This document shows positions 21,691 through 32,739 of a DNA stretch of 64,000 bases, in pieces. The notes below the pieces were generated by a model. The model ran no database searches and was not told where the DNA came from. It saw only the letters and a program-made list of their open reading frames with translations. Where the stretch lies: contig NW_006499364.1 in assembly GCF_000471905.2 (NCBI RefSeq), forward strand, positions 3,386,357 to 3,450,356. Direction: 5' to 3'. Source of the stretch: Amborella trichopoda. Lineage: Eukaryota > Streptophyta > Magnoliopsida > Amborellales > Amborellaceae. The position numbers and the translations under genes were made by a program. Position 1 is the stretch's first letter. Each line of letters opens with the position of its first letter.

Positions 21691-22560
21691 TTTATGAGGA
21701 AAAATAAAGTTATATTTCCCTCCTCCAAGCAAATCAGAATGTCTTTGCTTGGCATTATCATGAGATGCCTCGATTTAAACCCTCAGATTGCTGTCCACCG
21801 CCTTGATATTGATCCAACCATCAAACCCATGAAGCAAAAATCAAGAAGGTTTAGACCTGACCTCGAGATGCAGATTGACGCTGAAGTGAACAAGCTCAGG
21901 CAAGATGGATTCATACATGGAGTCAAATACCCAAAAGGGCTAGCAAATGTTGTCCCAGTAAAGAAGAAAAATGGCCAAATCAGGGTCTGTATTGATTTCC
22001 ACGACATGACCACTGCCTGTCCTAAGCACAACTTCCTCCTATCGTTCACCGAGACACTTTTCGACTCCATGGATCGTTGCCAAATATTCTCCTTTATGGA
22101 TGGGTATTCTGGTTATAATCAACTCAGGATGGCACCAGAAGATGAGGAGGCCACTGCATTCTTGACCCTAAAAGATGTTTTTTGCTACACTGTGATGCCT
22201 TTCGGGTTATAGAACACCCGTGCCACATACCAGTGAGACATGACAACCATTTTCGAGGACATGATCCATAGGGAGGTCGAGTGCTATGTGGATGACCTGG
22301 TGGTGAAATCTAAAACAAAAGACTCCCACATATAAGACCTTAAAAAGGTATTTGAAATACTGCGATGTCACCAACTCAAGATGAACCCCTTGAAATGCGC
22401 CTTCGATGTACGCTCAAGAAATTCTTAGGGTTCATCGTGAGGTATTGAGGAGTGGAGATCGAGCTAGTCAAAATTAAGGCAATTCAGGACATGCCACTGC
22501 CTACAACCCTCCATGAACTGCGGTCTCTCCAAGGATAGTTGGCCTACAATCAAAGGTTGA
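21691..22560 (+). pseudogene. pol: E1 reverse transcriptase domain, broken
   Basis: RNA-dependent DNA polymerase that copies the element's RNA. The longest open part is 21694-22212 (172 codons). It shows PMKQKSRRFRPDLEMQI, NVVPVKKKNGQIRVCIDF, then SFMDGYSGYNQLRMAPED with the first catalytic Asp (residue 136 of this frame) and VMPFGL at the end. After a stop at 22210 the frame continues to YVDDLVVKSKTK, with the catalytic YVDD at 22285-22296, then LHELRSLQG. Stops follow MPFGL, within the TYQ segment, in HI*DLKK and in LQG*LAY, and one frameshift lies near 22415. The family is Ty3/gypsy. The catalytic residues survive although the frame does not. Confidence 0.93.
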
Positions 22561-23560
22561 TCTCAAACCTCTCAGAACGATGCAGAACCTTTTCACAGTT
22601 GCTGAAGGAGGACACTCCCTTCATATGTGATGAGGCATGCAAGGCTGCCCTTGATGACATCAAACAGTACCTATTAGATCAACCAGTACTTCCACTCCAG
22701 TGTTAGGAAGTCCTCTCATCCTATATGTCACTGCCCTTGATGAGTCACTCGGGGCACTCCTTGTGCAAAACAGTGATGGAGGGAGAGAAACAACACTCTA
22801 CTACCTTAGCCGCAGGATGGAAGGGGACGAGAAGAATTACCCTCCCATTGAAAAGATGTGCCTAGCCTTGATATTTGCAGTATAAAAGCTCCTCCATTAC
22901 TTGCTTGATCACGAGGTCAAGTTAAACTCCAAGGAGGTCAAGTTAAACTCCAAGGCGGACCCGATCAAGTTCCTCATGACTCGATCGTGCTTGTCAGGAC
23001 GTTCGGCCAAGTGGACATTATTACTGATGGAGTTATATATCACGTATGTACCACAGAAGGCAGTCAAAGGTCAAGCCTTAATAGTCTTTCTCGCAACTCA
23101 CCCAGTCCCTATAGAATCTCCCCTATCAAGTGATCTATCGGATGAAGAACTTTTCTGTACGGCACTAACTCGATTGTGGGAGATGTACTTCGATAGAGCA
23201 TTCCAGTCTGATAGAGGAGGTGTCAGAGTCGTGTTCTTGACTTTTGACGGTGGAATAATTCCTCTATCCTTCTCACTAATAGAGGCATTTTCTCAAACGA
23301 AGCTGAATATCAAGCCCTCATGATCAGATTGAAGATCGCCCAAGAGTTAGACCTAGGGCTGCTGAACATCTTTGGTGACTCTGAGCTGGTCATTCGATAG
23401 CTTAAGGGGATTTACGACGTACGGAAGGATACTCTCAAGCCTTATCATGACACAACCAAATCCTATATGGCCTAGTTTGATGCTTTCTCCTTAAGTTATA
23501 TCCCTAGAAGGCTGAACTCGGAGGGCGATGTGCTTTCAAAGCTCAGGGCCACCATTCAAC
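22561..23560 (+). pseudogene. pol: E1 RNase H plus archaeal-type RNase H, broken
   Basis: Two RNases H in tandem. The first (about 22600-23000) shows LLKEDTPF, LILYVTALDESLGALLVQ, YLSRRM and YPPIEKMCLALIFAV. The second (about 23160-23540) has MYFDRAFQSDRGG, then NEAEYQAL-like residues in a shifted frame and FGDSELVIR, the pattern of the archaeal-type RNase H known from the Tat/Ogre lineage. This double arrangement assigns the element to that lineage. A 21-bp direct duplication (22913-22933 and 22934-22954) repeats EVKLNSK in frame. Stops replace expected Gln at 22883, 23398 and 23474. Function in a live element: removal of RNA from the RNA-DNA hybrid during reverse transcription. Confidence 0.88.
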
Positions 23561-23779
23561 TATCTTCATCAGCGCTCACCTTAGTTTGGGTAACCGAATG
23601 GAGACATGTCGGCTTGAGAACCGAAGTTGATGCAGATGATGAGAGGGATGTCTTCCCTGAATGCCCGCCTTATCCATTCGGAGCGCTCCTTGCGGCCAAG
23701 GATGTCATTAAGACCGAACAGGAAATATCTCGCAACAAAGAATCCAAGGCCAAGAAGTAAGATCCTGAATTCTTTGACC

Positions 23780-25094
23780 CGATGTGTATAGAGGCAGAAC
23801 AAGTGGAAGACTGGAGGGAGCCTATCATGGACTTCATAAGGCATGAAAGGCTACCTCAGGATCGGGCAGAATGCAATGACATATGGTGGATGTTTACCAA
23901 GTACACCCTTCTCGACGGGGATGTCCTCTTTCGTCGATCATTTAACGGAATCCTCCACAGATGCGTCGATACACAAGAGACAAGAAAAGTAATTGAGGAA
24001 GTACATTCTGGTATCTACGAGCTGCATCAATTTAGCCTTAAGCTCTACGAGTGCATCTGCAGACTCGGCTATTATTAGCCTTCAATGGTGGCCGACGCCC
24101 AAAACTATGCCAAAAGATGCCAGGTGTGCCAAATTCACTCAAGCCTCATTCATCGGCCCTTGAAGCCTCTCCATCCTACAGTGGTGTCATGGCCCTTTTC
24201 TCAGTGGGGTATGAACATTGTCAGACCCATCGACCCTCCTTCCACCTTGGGTCATGCCTTCATTCTGGCCGCGACAATTTACTTCTCCAAGTGGGTTGAT
24301 GTAGTTCCTGCCAAACAAGTTCTAGGGACCAATGTCGCTAACTTCATGCGTCACCACATCATATACCGGTTCAGGAATCCAGATCGAATAATCTCTGATA
24401 ATGGCCCTCAGTTCAAAAGTCATCACATTGATCATCTTGCCAACCAAGTCCGTTTCAAGTTTAAATACTCGACCATGTACTACCCTCGAGCCAACGGTTT
24501 AGCTGAGGCATTCAACAAAACTTTGTGCGCGCTGCTCCGGAAGTCAATTTCAAAGTCACAGAAGAACTAGCAAGAGACGTTACCGAGGCTCTGTGGGCCT
24601 ATCGCACCACCACTCACGATGCTACAAACTCGACCCCTTATTCCTTGGTCTATGGAGGTGAGGCAGTCTTACCCCTTGAGGTCCAAATACCCTCACTCCG
24701 TGTTGCTATACATCAAGGACTAACCAAGGACGAGAGGGTTAAGGTCTGTTACCAGGAGTTGGATGCCCTTGATGAAAAGAGACTAGAGGCTCAACAGAAC
24801 CTCGAGCTCAATCGAAGAAGAATGAAGAGAGCCTTTGACATGTCTATCAAGGTTCGCTCATTCACTCGTAGGGACCTAGTCTTAGCAGTTAAGAGACCGA
24901 TTGTCATGCACGAGCACAACAAAGGAATGTTTGAACCCAAGTGGGATGGCCCATTCATAATCAAGAAGGTCACACCAAATAAGGCTTATACTGGCAAACT
25001 CAGACAGAGAGGAGGCAATGCCTCCTATCAATGGGCAATACCTGAAGAAGTACTATTAGTAATGCATATTCAAGAAAAGACACTCAACGCATAG
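23780..25094 (+). pseudogene. pol: E1 integrase, broken, first catalytic Asp changed
   Basis: DDE recombinase that joins the cDNA to the host chromosome. The HHCC zinc-binding part is readable at about 23960-24130 (EVHSGIYELHQ ... RCQVCQIHSS). The core has WGMNIVRPI, where the family has Asp in place of this Asn, then IISDNGPQFKSHHI and NGLAEAFNKTL, so two of the three acidic residues remain. The C-terminal part is open from 24525 to 25094 (ALWAYRTT, TPYSLVYGGEAVLPLE, FEPKWDGPFIIKKVTPNKAY). A stop replaces Trp at 24076 and a frameshift lies near 24560. There is no chromodomain, which agrees with the Tat lineage. It ends about 380 bases before the LTR region. Confidence 0.92.
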
Positions 25095-25470
25095 CAAACA
25101 AGGCATTCCGAACAAATTCTAACTCTTTTTATTGCAATAAAAATGAGTTCCAAGATGCAAGCCAAGAAGACCATTGTTAGGAAGGTTACAATTCTCTCAT
25201 ATCTGGGGGAAAGAAAACAATTGATGCCCAATGTATTGCTCTTACTGCTGAGGATAAGAGGACAGTTACAAGCCAAAAGAAATGCCTTCCTCATGAAGAA
25301 GCAAACCTAGTAAAGAAATGCTCTCTTCATGAAGAAGAAGCAAAACCACTTGGAGAAGTTAGCTGGAATTCATTTGAGAAGTGCCACCAAAGAGGAGTAT
25401 TACGGGTCAAAAAGAAGGAGCCAACGATTCCTGAGTCAGCTTCAATTCATCTAATGAGGCATGGCTAGCT
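25095..25470 (+). other. E1 region between pol and 3' LTR
   Basis: Non-coding. It holds a short direct repeat, 'aagaaatgcnttcctcatgaagaagca' type, at about 25276 and 25314, and purine-rich stretches (gggggaaagaaaac near 25204, aaaaagaaggag near 25412) that could serve as polypurine tract. The matching region in E2 (about 57960-58300) shares 'gtcagcttcaattcatct' and has gagagggaagaag near 58030. The exact LTR start could not be fixed. Confidence 0.4.
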
Positions 25471-25584
25471 TCCAAGGATCCAACCCATGATGGAACGACA
25501 TGGACTTCACGGTTATGTTGGAGGACTTGACTTTCAACAGACCACGACGGCAGGGCCTCCTCATTCGCCAGACCCCCGTGAGAC

Positions 25585-25760
25585 ATTATCGTCCATGGTC
25601 ATCGCCACCCGCAACTCAGCACCATACGCAACCATCTCTGTGCGCAACACAATGCCACGTTCTACCATCACCATGGGCAGGCTAATGTCGAGCGATACCA
25701 TTGTCGTGAGCGGCGTGCTCTCGAACATGGCTATCATCGTGCGTGGCCTAGGGACACACG
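25585..25760 (+). repeat. About 34-bp degenerate tandem repeats in LTR A5
   Basis: About five units spaced 33-37 bases with 'ccatcnccatgg..gc' and 'gcaacncaatgc' cores. The reversed equivalent in A6 is 57600-57880. ORFs here are repeat translations. Confidence 0.55.
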
Positions 25761-26694
25761 AAAGTAGCATTGCATGCGACTTAATGTCGCACATGCCCTT
25801 AGAGTGCTCCAGTTCCCACCGTCTCCAACTCCTAGGGGACATTTACTCCTAGGTCTCTTTGGTTTCCCCAACCGTCTCTCCTCGCCGATGGTCCACCTTT
25901 TCACAACCTTTTGAACCTTTAAGTTTTGCTGGAAACACTCCTTCGCCCACTTCGAACCCTTGTCTGACCCTGCACTTTCCCCTACCGGTGTTGCCTCTCC
26001 CTGACAGAAGCACTCCTCTGCCAGCCGAAAACCCCATCTGACCTTGGTTTTCCCCCATTTTCTGACAGCCAGACATATCACTGAAAACCACCAGAATCCC
26101 TAGAAAACTTCCCTGTGACCTTGCGGGTCTCCCTTCTCCCTGTTTTCGCACTTTAACAGTTCGATTCAAACTCTCTGGCATTCCACTGAGTTTTTATTGA
26201 GTCCATTGTTGCTCCTCCTTCTTCTCCTCTAACAACCAAAGGACCGGCAAAGCCCTCTGAACTCTCTACATCCTCCCTTTGGCCACGGTACTATCGGAGA
26301 AACACACGAACTCTAGCAGAGCAACCCTACAAAATCTGCTAAGGCTCTGAGAAGCCCTGTTTCCCCCTCAGAGAGCTACGACACTCTTTGAAAATGTCCA
26401 CAATCATGGTACGAAGCTTTTCAACTTCGTGAAGCTCGTCAGAAAAGCTCTTGAAGACCTTTGCAAATTTTTTCCAGGAAGTTCTCACCAAAAATCTCTT
26501 TTCAGAAGCTCTGGCTCTCTCTTTCTAAAACTCTTCAACTGTTTTACCCTTCGGTGAAACAGTAAAATGGGGTTTTCCCCCGTTTATACTCAGCAGTGCC
26601 GCAAACTTCCCTTCACAAACCCTTACAGTCGGCAATAAGACCAGGCCAGGCGGGTCAAGCCCGAGACCTGAAAGGGCTATTGCCACACGCCGCA

Positions 26695-26950
26695 TAAGAA
26701 GCCATCGCCACACTCCTTTGTCAAGGGCCATCGCCACATGCCTTCTTCAAGGGCCATCGCTACGTGCCTTCGTCAAGGTCCATTGCCACACGCCTTCGTT
26801 AAAGGCAAATGCTGCGTTCTTTTGCCAAGAGTCGTCACTGCATGCCTTCGTCATAGGGGCCATCATTGTGAGCCATCCTCAAGGGCCATCACCGCATGCC
26901 TTCTCCCAGAATCTATCATCGTGCCCTTCATTAAGGATTTAATGTCATGC
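26695..26950 (+). repeat. 26-bp tandem repeat in LTR A5
   Basis: Core 'cgccacatgccttcntcaagggccat', with units starting at 26706, 26732, 26758 and 26784, exactly 26 apart, continuing with more decay to about 26950. The counterpart in A6 (56390-56670, reversed) is a related array of about 27-30 bp. Confidence 0.8.
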
Positions 26951-27178
26951 ACCTCAACAAGTGGTTAACACAATGCGCACAACATCTGGGACTAATGTCG
27001 CGTGCGTCATTTAGTGCTTAGTGCCGCAATCATGCCACAACACTCCCAACTGGACCATTGACCTCCTCTTCAAGAAGTTCATTCCCTGCACCACAGTCTC
27101 ATTCCTCAAGGAGCCCCGTTTTTTGTAATGGCTCTGTTACCCATGGAGTCACATTTCTTCATCACACAATGGTTCGTG

Positions 27179-27540
27179 CTGCATGACATTAAACTGTACA
27201 GCCATGATCCATTCTGCATGATTTTAAACTGCACAGCCATGGTCCTTGCTGCATGACTTTAAACTGCACAGCTACAGTCTGTGCTGCATGACCTTATACT
27301 GCGCAGCCATGGTCCAAACTATATGACCCTAAACTGTAGCGGAGGTTTAGTTGCATGACCTTAAACTGCTCAGTCCTCGTCGCACGACTCAAAATTGTAC
27401 GACTATGGTCCAGCTGTGTGACCTTAAACCATAGTGCATGTCCTGACCACATGACTTAAAAGGCTTAATGGCATGGTCCAAACTACATGACCTTCAACTG
27501 TAGTGAAGTCTAGTTACACGACCTTAAACTGCATGGTCCT
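27179..27540 (+). repeat. 35-bp TTAAACTG minisatellite in LTR A5
   Basis: Units 'gcatgacnttaaactgcaca' start at 27181, 27216, 27251, 27286 and on to 27540, about 35 apart. This is the same monomer as the 70-bp dimer array in A3. Element E3 inserted at its right end, and the array is picked up again after 42505. Confidence 0.85.
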
Positions 27541-27541
27541 A

Positions 27542-27546
27542 ACCGC
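27542..27546. repeat. Target-site duplication of E3, left copy
   Basis: accgc directly before the E3 LTR. The right copy at 42505-42509 reads accac, a 4 of 5 match, as expected for a 5-bp duplication that has since picked up a mutation. Confidence 0.65.
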
Positions 27547-28840
27547 TGTTTATAGCCCAAAATCAAGCAATCTAACGATGTAAATCACCCTGATCTGACA
27601 CTTCAAACTGATAAAAAATAAATGAAAATAGATAATAGAGAAAGTGGGAACAATCGAATTCAAATCTGAGATCAGATCTGCTCAGAAACAAGCAGGCCTG
27701 CTCTCAAATCTATGGCAGAGCCTGCGTGATTCGAAGCATTTCAAAACAAGATTTGCAATCAAATCAAATCAAATTCAGATCAAAATAAAATAAATATAAT
27801 AAAAGAAAAGAGGAGATGAAGGAGAAGAAAATACCTTCCCCGGACTTCGAGGGCTCGTCCTTATCAGAACCGGTTCCTTTTTTCCTCTTCTGATTCAGGT
27901 GACGATCGGCCAGTTTTGTGGTAGTAGGGTGGTTGTTCACTAATTTTAGGTCTAAGTTTAGGTTTGTGGTGCAGGGTTGAGGGTTCTATCGGCATTTCTC
28001 TATCTCCCTAGTATTCTAGGGTTATATTTCTCAGATTTATCTCCCCTAAGGTTTCCCAAACTAAAGTTTTCAAAAAGTCTCACAACCAAAAATTTATAAC
28101 TCTCTCTCTAGGTCTGTAACCATTATCCTCCCTTTTATGATCGTCTAAATGGCTTGATATGAGTGAGCGATTTGTTGGGGCAGAGTTATCCCATAACCAA
28201 CAAATCCTTCAGTCAAACCAATCTCTTAATTTTTTAAAATTCAGATCGGACCGAAGAGCATAGTGTCACATGGCCAAATCATCCAAAAGATGACCATAAA
28301 AACACAAAAAATGATAAAAATGCGTTTTGGGAAAAACACAGCTGGTGTCGCCTAGGATAAACCTGGTCAAAATTGAAATTTTTTATTTGTGATGTGTAAA
28401 AAAGTGTTTTGTGAAGCTCTCAAAAAACATTGGGGTAAAAAATTATTGTTTTACTGATTTTAATGATTTTTTTCGTAAAATAGCACAATTGAAGAATGAC
28501 TTGGGCGACATGCCTTGTGTCGCTTGGTGTCGACCAAAACAAAACTTGTCGAAATTGATGTTTTTCAATTTTTGTGTCTTCCTCACCCTCTTATGAAGCT
28601 CTCGAAGAAACTTTGGTTCAAAATAGAGTTTTTACTATTTTTCATGTTTGTTTTCGTAAAACAGCGCGTTTACTGGATTCCAGGTCAAAACAGGTGTCTG
28701 CTGAGTTCTAAGTTGGCATAATTGTTCCGGCTCACAAGGCAAGTTGTGTGACCTGTAGATTTTGAGTTTACTAGGAAAATTTGATCCTAAGGGTCTAGGA
28801 AAACAACAGAACTTGTCATATTTAAAGCGGGTGTCTACAG
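27547..28840 (-). mobile_element. E3 3' LTR
   Basis: 1294 bp, beginning tgtttatagc and ending gggtgtctaca on the plus strand, so TGTAGACACC...CTATAAACA on the element's strand. It aligns along its length with 41126-42504. The TATA-like element TCATAAAAGG is at 28131-28140 (minus). It contains 'ggtgtcgcc' repeats at 28343 and 28503-28532. It is shorter than the 5' LTR through several small indels. Confidence 0.93.
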
Positions 28841-28854
28841 TTGCCCCTGTTTGA

Positions 28855-29020
28855 CACTCCCTGTCCTTTGAGGGATAAGAGAGTGACAAAGAAGTAGACA
28901 TGCTGTCGTTCCCTATCCTTCGAGGGGCAGGCAAACATGCACTACCCATCCTTCGAGGGATAGGTGAGTAGCAACAGTAGACTCTCTAACACTCCCTGTC
29001 CTTTGAGGGGGCAGGAGAAA
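28855..29020. repeat. Four tandem stem-loops near the E3 polypurine tract
   Basis: Units such as ctgtcctttgagggataag, cctatccttcgaggggcagg, ccatccttcgagggatagg and cctgtcctttgagggggcag each fold on themselves around a ttcga or tttga loop. A larger cactc...gagtg stem encloses the first. Spacing is irregular (about 40-60). Confidence 0.7.
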
Positions 29021-29744
29021 GTCAAAGATGAATGTCATCCCGACATCACGTGGGCAGATGGCACACCAAGTATACTTCCAAGTCATTGCACTCCCATGCT
29101 CACCCACCTAGGGCATTTTCACCCTAGGGGTTTCAGTGTGCGGTGTCAGCGAGTTACATAAGCTTAAAACTCGAGGTGGATTTTATAGCCATGCCACTTG
29201 AAGTCAGGGTTTTCTCAGTTTGAAATTTTTAACCTTGGCAGTTTCTTTGATTTCCTTAATGGTTTCCTAAGGTTGTCTATAAGAAAAGGCCTTCTATAGA
29301 ACGAGCCTTGTCTGATCAATTTCAAATAGAGAGGTGAGGCAGCAACATGGTAATCACGGCAACACGGTGTTCATCATACACGGCTGTCCAAGCTCCTTTG
29401 TTTTTTTACAAGTCCTATTAGAAAATTTTGAATGTAGGAAGGGATTTGAAACAGTACCCAGAGTAGGGATAAGCTACGATTTTAGCAAAGATATTAAAGT
29501 TTTTGAAAACACAAGACATATGGTGAAAATTTTGAAAAGGAAAAGATATCTCGATAAGCAATGTTGGTTAGCAGTTTCAACTCTTGTAACCAAAGAGCCC
29601 TCTAAGCAGTTTAGTGTCATGCAGCGATGGACGATACACCTGACCTTTTACGTTATATGGGGATAGACAGTGCCTGTCTCATCTCTTTTACGCCGCAGGA
29701 GTCTGACGTTGAACTGGATAACCTGACCTTTTACCTCATACGGG

Positions 29745-29945
29745 GCTAGACGTATTAGCTCAACTTTTTAACATCCCACAAGTTTGACGTGTTAGCTCGG
29801 TTTTTTAATGTCACATGACTATGACGTGTTAGCTTGGGTTTTTAACGGTGTACAAGTTTGACGATAGCTTGGTTTTTTAACGTCGCATGAGTTTGACGTG
29901 TTAGCTAGGGTTTTTAACGTCGCACGAGTTTGATGATCTGAATCC
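29745..29945. repeat. 37-bp tandem repeat in E3 trailer
   Basis: About five units with cores 'gacgtgttagct' and 'gggtttttaacgtcgca' at roughly 36-39 base spacing, with decayed units back to about 29640. Confidence 0.8.
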
Positions 29946-31349
29946 TGGTTGGTAATTTAGGCTCATGCCACTGTAGAGAAAAAGATTTTTCTGAAATTGG
30001 TTGGTAGTTAAGACTCATGCCACCGAGGAGCAAAAGGTTTTGGAATCGGTTGACAGTTTAAGCTCATGCCACCCAGGAGCATATGGAATTTTTTTTTTTT
30101 TTTGAAAGCTTGGTTTAATAAAAAAAAAGGGTTTTTGGAGAAAATATTTGGGCAACACGAGTAGTGTCGCCCTCATAGGCTGGGCGACACTAGGTGTGTT
30201 TCCCATAAAAATGTTTTTTATTATTATTATTTTTTTTTTTATTAAGTGATTGCTTCCCCTAATGTGAGGTCTTTCTCAACTTTGCCTCTATTATGGGGAG
30301 TTTGAAATTTTTTTATTTATTTCCGTTGTTTGGGGGTCTTTGCTAAGCTTGCCCTTGTAAATGTGCAATTTTATTCATCGAAGCATAGTAGAACACTTTC
30401 TTTGAACATACTCTTCAAACTAAATATTGACAAACTCAACCCCCTAGTTGTAGGGTCTTTGTCTCGAATTTCTGAATATTGGGTTGTTGTGTGCACGCAC
30501 AAGGATGCGCTTGCCCCATTTTGCCTCAGGGGATCCAGTCGAGAGAAAAAACACTCCCAGACTAGCCAATTTCGTCATTGGTGAGTTCACCCATCTCCTA
30601 TATGTGGTAGTTGGTAGTTCTACTCATACAACCAGGGAGTGCCTGGCTAGTTTCAAGCCTTCATAACAAGCATAAGAAGTTGGCTTCGAGAGAAAGGATA
30701 GATTGACTAACAGTTTAGCCTCATGTAGTGATGGAGGAAGTCCTTTTTAAAAGGGAAAACGTTTTGAAAATGGATGATTTTAACAGTTGATTTGAAAAGA
30801 ATTTTCAAAAGAGATGGGCCTTGCAATTTCGCCACCTGTGGCCCCTTTGGTGGTGATTTCTTTATCATATTTTACCCAAAGATGATGAATGGATTTCCTA
30901 GTGGGATTGTGAGAACTCAAAAGGTCTCGAAGTTTACTTTTTACCTTTGGAGATTTCATCGTGTGCTTCAAGGGTTCATGGAGAGTTCTCTGGATTCTTG
31001 CTGGGCTTCCATCTTGAAGAGGTCTCGACGTTCTCCAAGGGTTCGTTGAAATCACTTCGATTTTCCATTCATGTCACCCTCCTAAATTTTTCTGAGTTGG
31101 TTCTGTTGGGAACCTGCAGGGTTTAAGAGAAGTCTTCATCCTCAGGGTCTACTTGTGCAGTATTATTGGAACTTGCAAATACGTATTTGTACTTGAATGT
31201 TTTGCATTGAAAGCTTCTTCTTGGAGATTTTATTCTCTTTTTCACCCATGATGCCTTTTCAGGCTTCACCACGTCCATTTTTTCATTTTTTTTATTTTTT
31301 TTATTTTTTTTTTGTGATGCCTTTTCGGGTTTTCACCTCGTTTTTTAAC

Positions 31350-32660
31350 CCATTATGGGTAGTATTTTCTAAGATACACTGCATTAATGGGGTCATTGAG
31401 TTCGTACCCTTCCTGATTTTTTAGTTTATAAGAATTGCCTACATGCACTCGGGTAACCATGAATGGCCCCTCCCAATTAGGTTTGAACTTGCCAAAAGGG
31501 TGTAGATTTGCAGGAGTGTGGAAGATTTTCTTAAGTACCATGTTTCCTTCTCTGAATTGTCAAGGAACAAATTTTCTTTGGTATGCCATTTCGGTTCTAC
31601 ATTGGTAAGAAATGATGTTTTGTGTTGCTCGTAGTCATTTTTCATCCAAATTAATGAGGGTAGCGATTCGTGCTTCGACCTTTTGTTCCTCATCTAAATT
31701 TTTATGAATAAGGATTTGGAAAGATGGTATCTCATCCTCGATAGGTAGCACTGCTTCCATACCATACACCAATGAGTATGGGGTCATGCTAGAAGGAGTC
31801 TTCTCAATTGTCCGGTAGGCTCATAGAGCGTCATTTACCTTTTCGTGCCAATTGTTCCCGCCTTTTATTATTTTGTCTATGATTCTGAGAAGTCCTTTAG
31901 TTGTGTCTTTTGCTTGTGCATTTCCTTGAGAATAGTAATGTGTGGAGAATTTTTGTGTTATCCCAAACCTTTTGCACACCTTAGTGACCTTTTCATTTTT
32001 GAGATTGGATCCGTTGTAAGTGATGATTGACTCAAGAACTCCAACTCTGAATACAATGTTATTCTTTACGAATTGGGCAACAAGTTGGCCTTCAATGTTA
32101 ACAAATGATGCAGCCTCTACCCATTTGGTGAAGTATTATGTAGATGTTAGTATAAAACGGTGGTCATTTGAGGCTTTCGATGATATCATTCCAATGATAT
32201 CAAGACCCCACATGGCGAAGGGCCATACGGGCGGTCTTGACTTGAGTGATACGGATGGTGTATGGATGAGGTCTCCATAGAGTTGACATTTGGGACACCT
32301 CTTAACGAACTTTCAGCAGTTTTCAGTCATGGTGGTTCAGTAATAGGCTTGGCGCCTGATTTTTTGAGCTAAGGCGGCTACCCCAGAATGACCTCCTTCA
32401 TTGTGCAACTTTGTCAGTACTTGGTCAATTTTTTGCTGATCGAGTCGCCGTAGAATGATGCCATCGAAGGATTTCTTGTACAGGAGGTCACCTCTTACTA
32501 AGAATCCCATCGAAAACCTTCAAAAGGCTTCTTTATCCTTTTTGGTGACTTCTTCAAGGTACAACCCATCTTTCAACTGCGACAGAACATCATAGAACCA
32601 TGGCTTTGCCTTAGCTAGCGCATCTGAAGCCACAAGGGACACTTCCACTTCGTTCTCATT
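31350..32660 (-). pseudogene. pol: E3 integrase, broken, catalytic triad lost
   Basis: Readable in order on minus: the zinc-binding part near 32280-32430 (KLHNEGGHSG ... KRCPKCQLYG), a core with GLDIIGMISS (first Asp kept) near 32190, ITYNGSNLKNEK where the second catalytic Asp is Tyr (near 32020), and GNAQAKDTTKG where the third acidic residue is Lys (near 31900), then TPYSLVYGMEAVLPIE and FGKFKPNWEGPFMVTRV to 31353. Stops occur in DAL*AYRT (near 31820) and others. With two of three catalytic residues changed, this integrase cannot act. No chromodomain follows. Confidence 0.9.
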
Positions 32661-32739
32661 TTCTTGCTTTTTGTTTCTTTTTCAATCCTTGGTGAGGAAG
32701 GATCATGTTTGTTCCTGATATAAAATGACATTGTTGTGA

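Larger units (their letters stand above)
25471..27546 (+). mobile_element. E1 3' LTR (A5), first segment before E3 insertion
   Basis: Upstream (U3) part of LTR A5. It matches the reverse complement of about 56220-57955 in E2: the 'ttggaggacttg' block (25518), an array of about 34-bp repeats, the 'ggttttccccc' and 'ccctttgaactc' regions, a 26-bp array and the 35-bp TTAAACTG array. It is interrupted at 27546 by element E3 and resumes at 42505. The left border is uncertain by perhaps 60 bases. There is no 5' LTR counterpart in E1, so calling this part LTR rather than 3' untranslated region rests on continuity with A6 and A3. Confidence 0.6.
28841..31349 (-). other. E3 trailer: polypurine tract, hairpins, 37-bp array, no gene
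   Basis: Between integrase and the 3' LTR. Next to the LTR, minus strand, is the purine-rich ACAGGGGCAAC (28841-28851), the likely plus-strand primer. Then come four related stem-loops (about 28855-29020), the 37-bp array (29745-29940), a 'gggcaacac...gtgtcgccc' hairpin cluster (30150-30204), and poly-T runs at 30090 and 30230. Short ORFs on both strands show no protein family. Part of 29940-30085 repeats 'ggttggtagtttaagctcatgccacc' three times. Confidence 0.65.
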
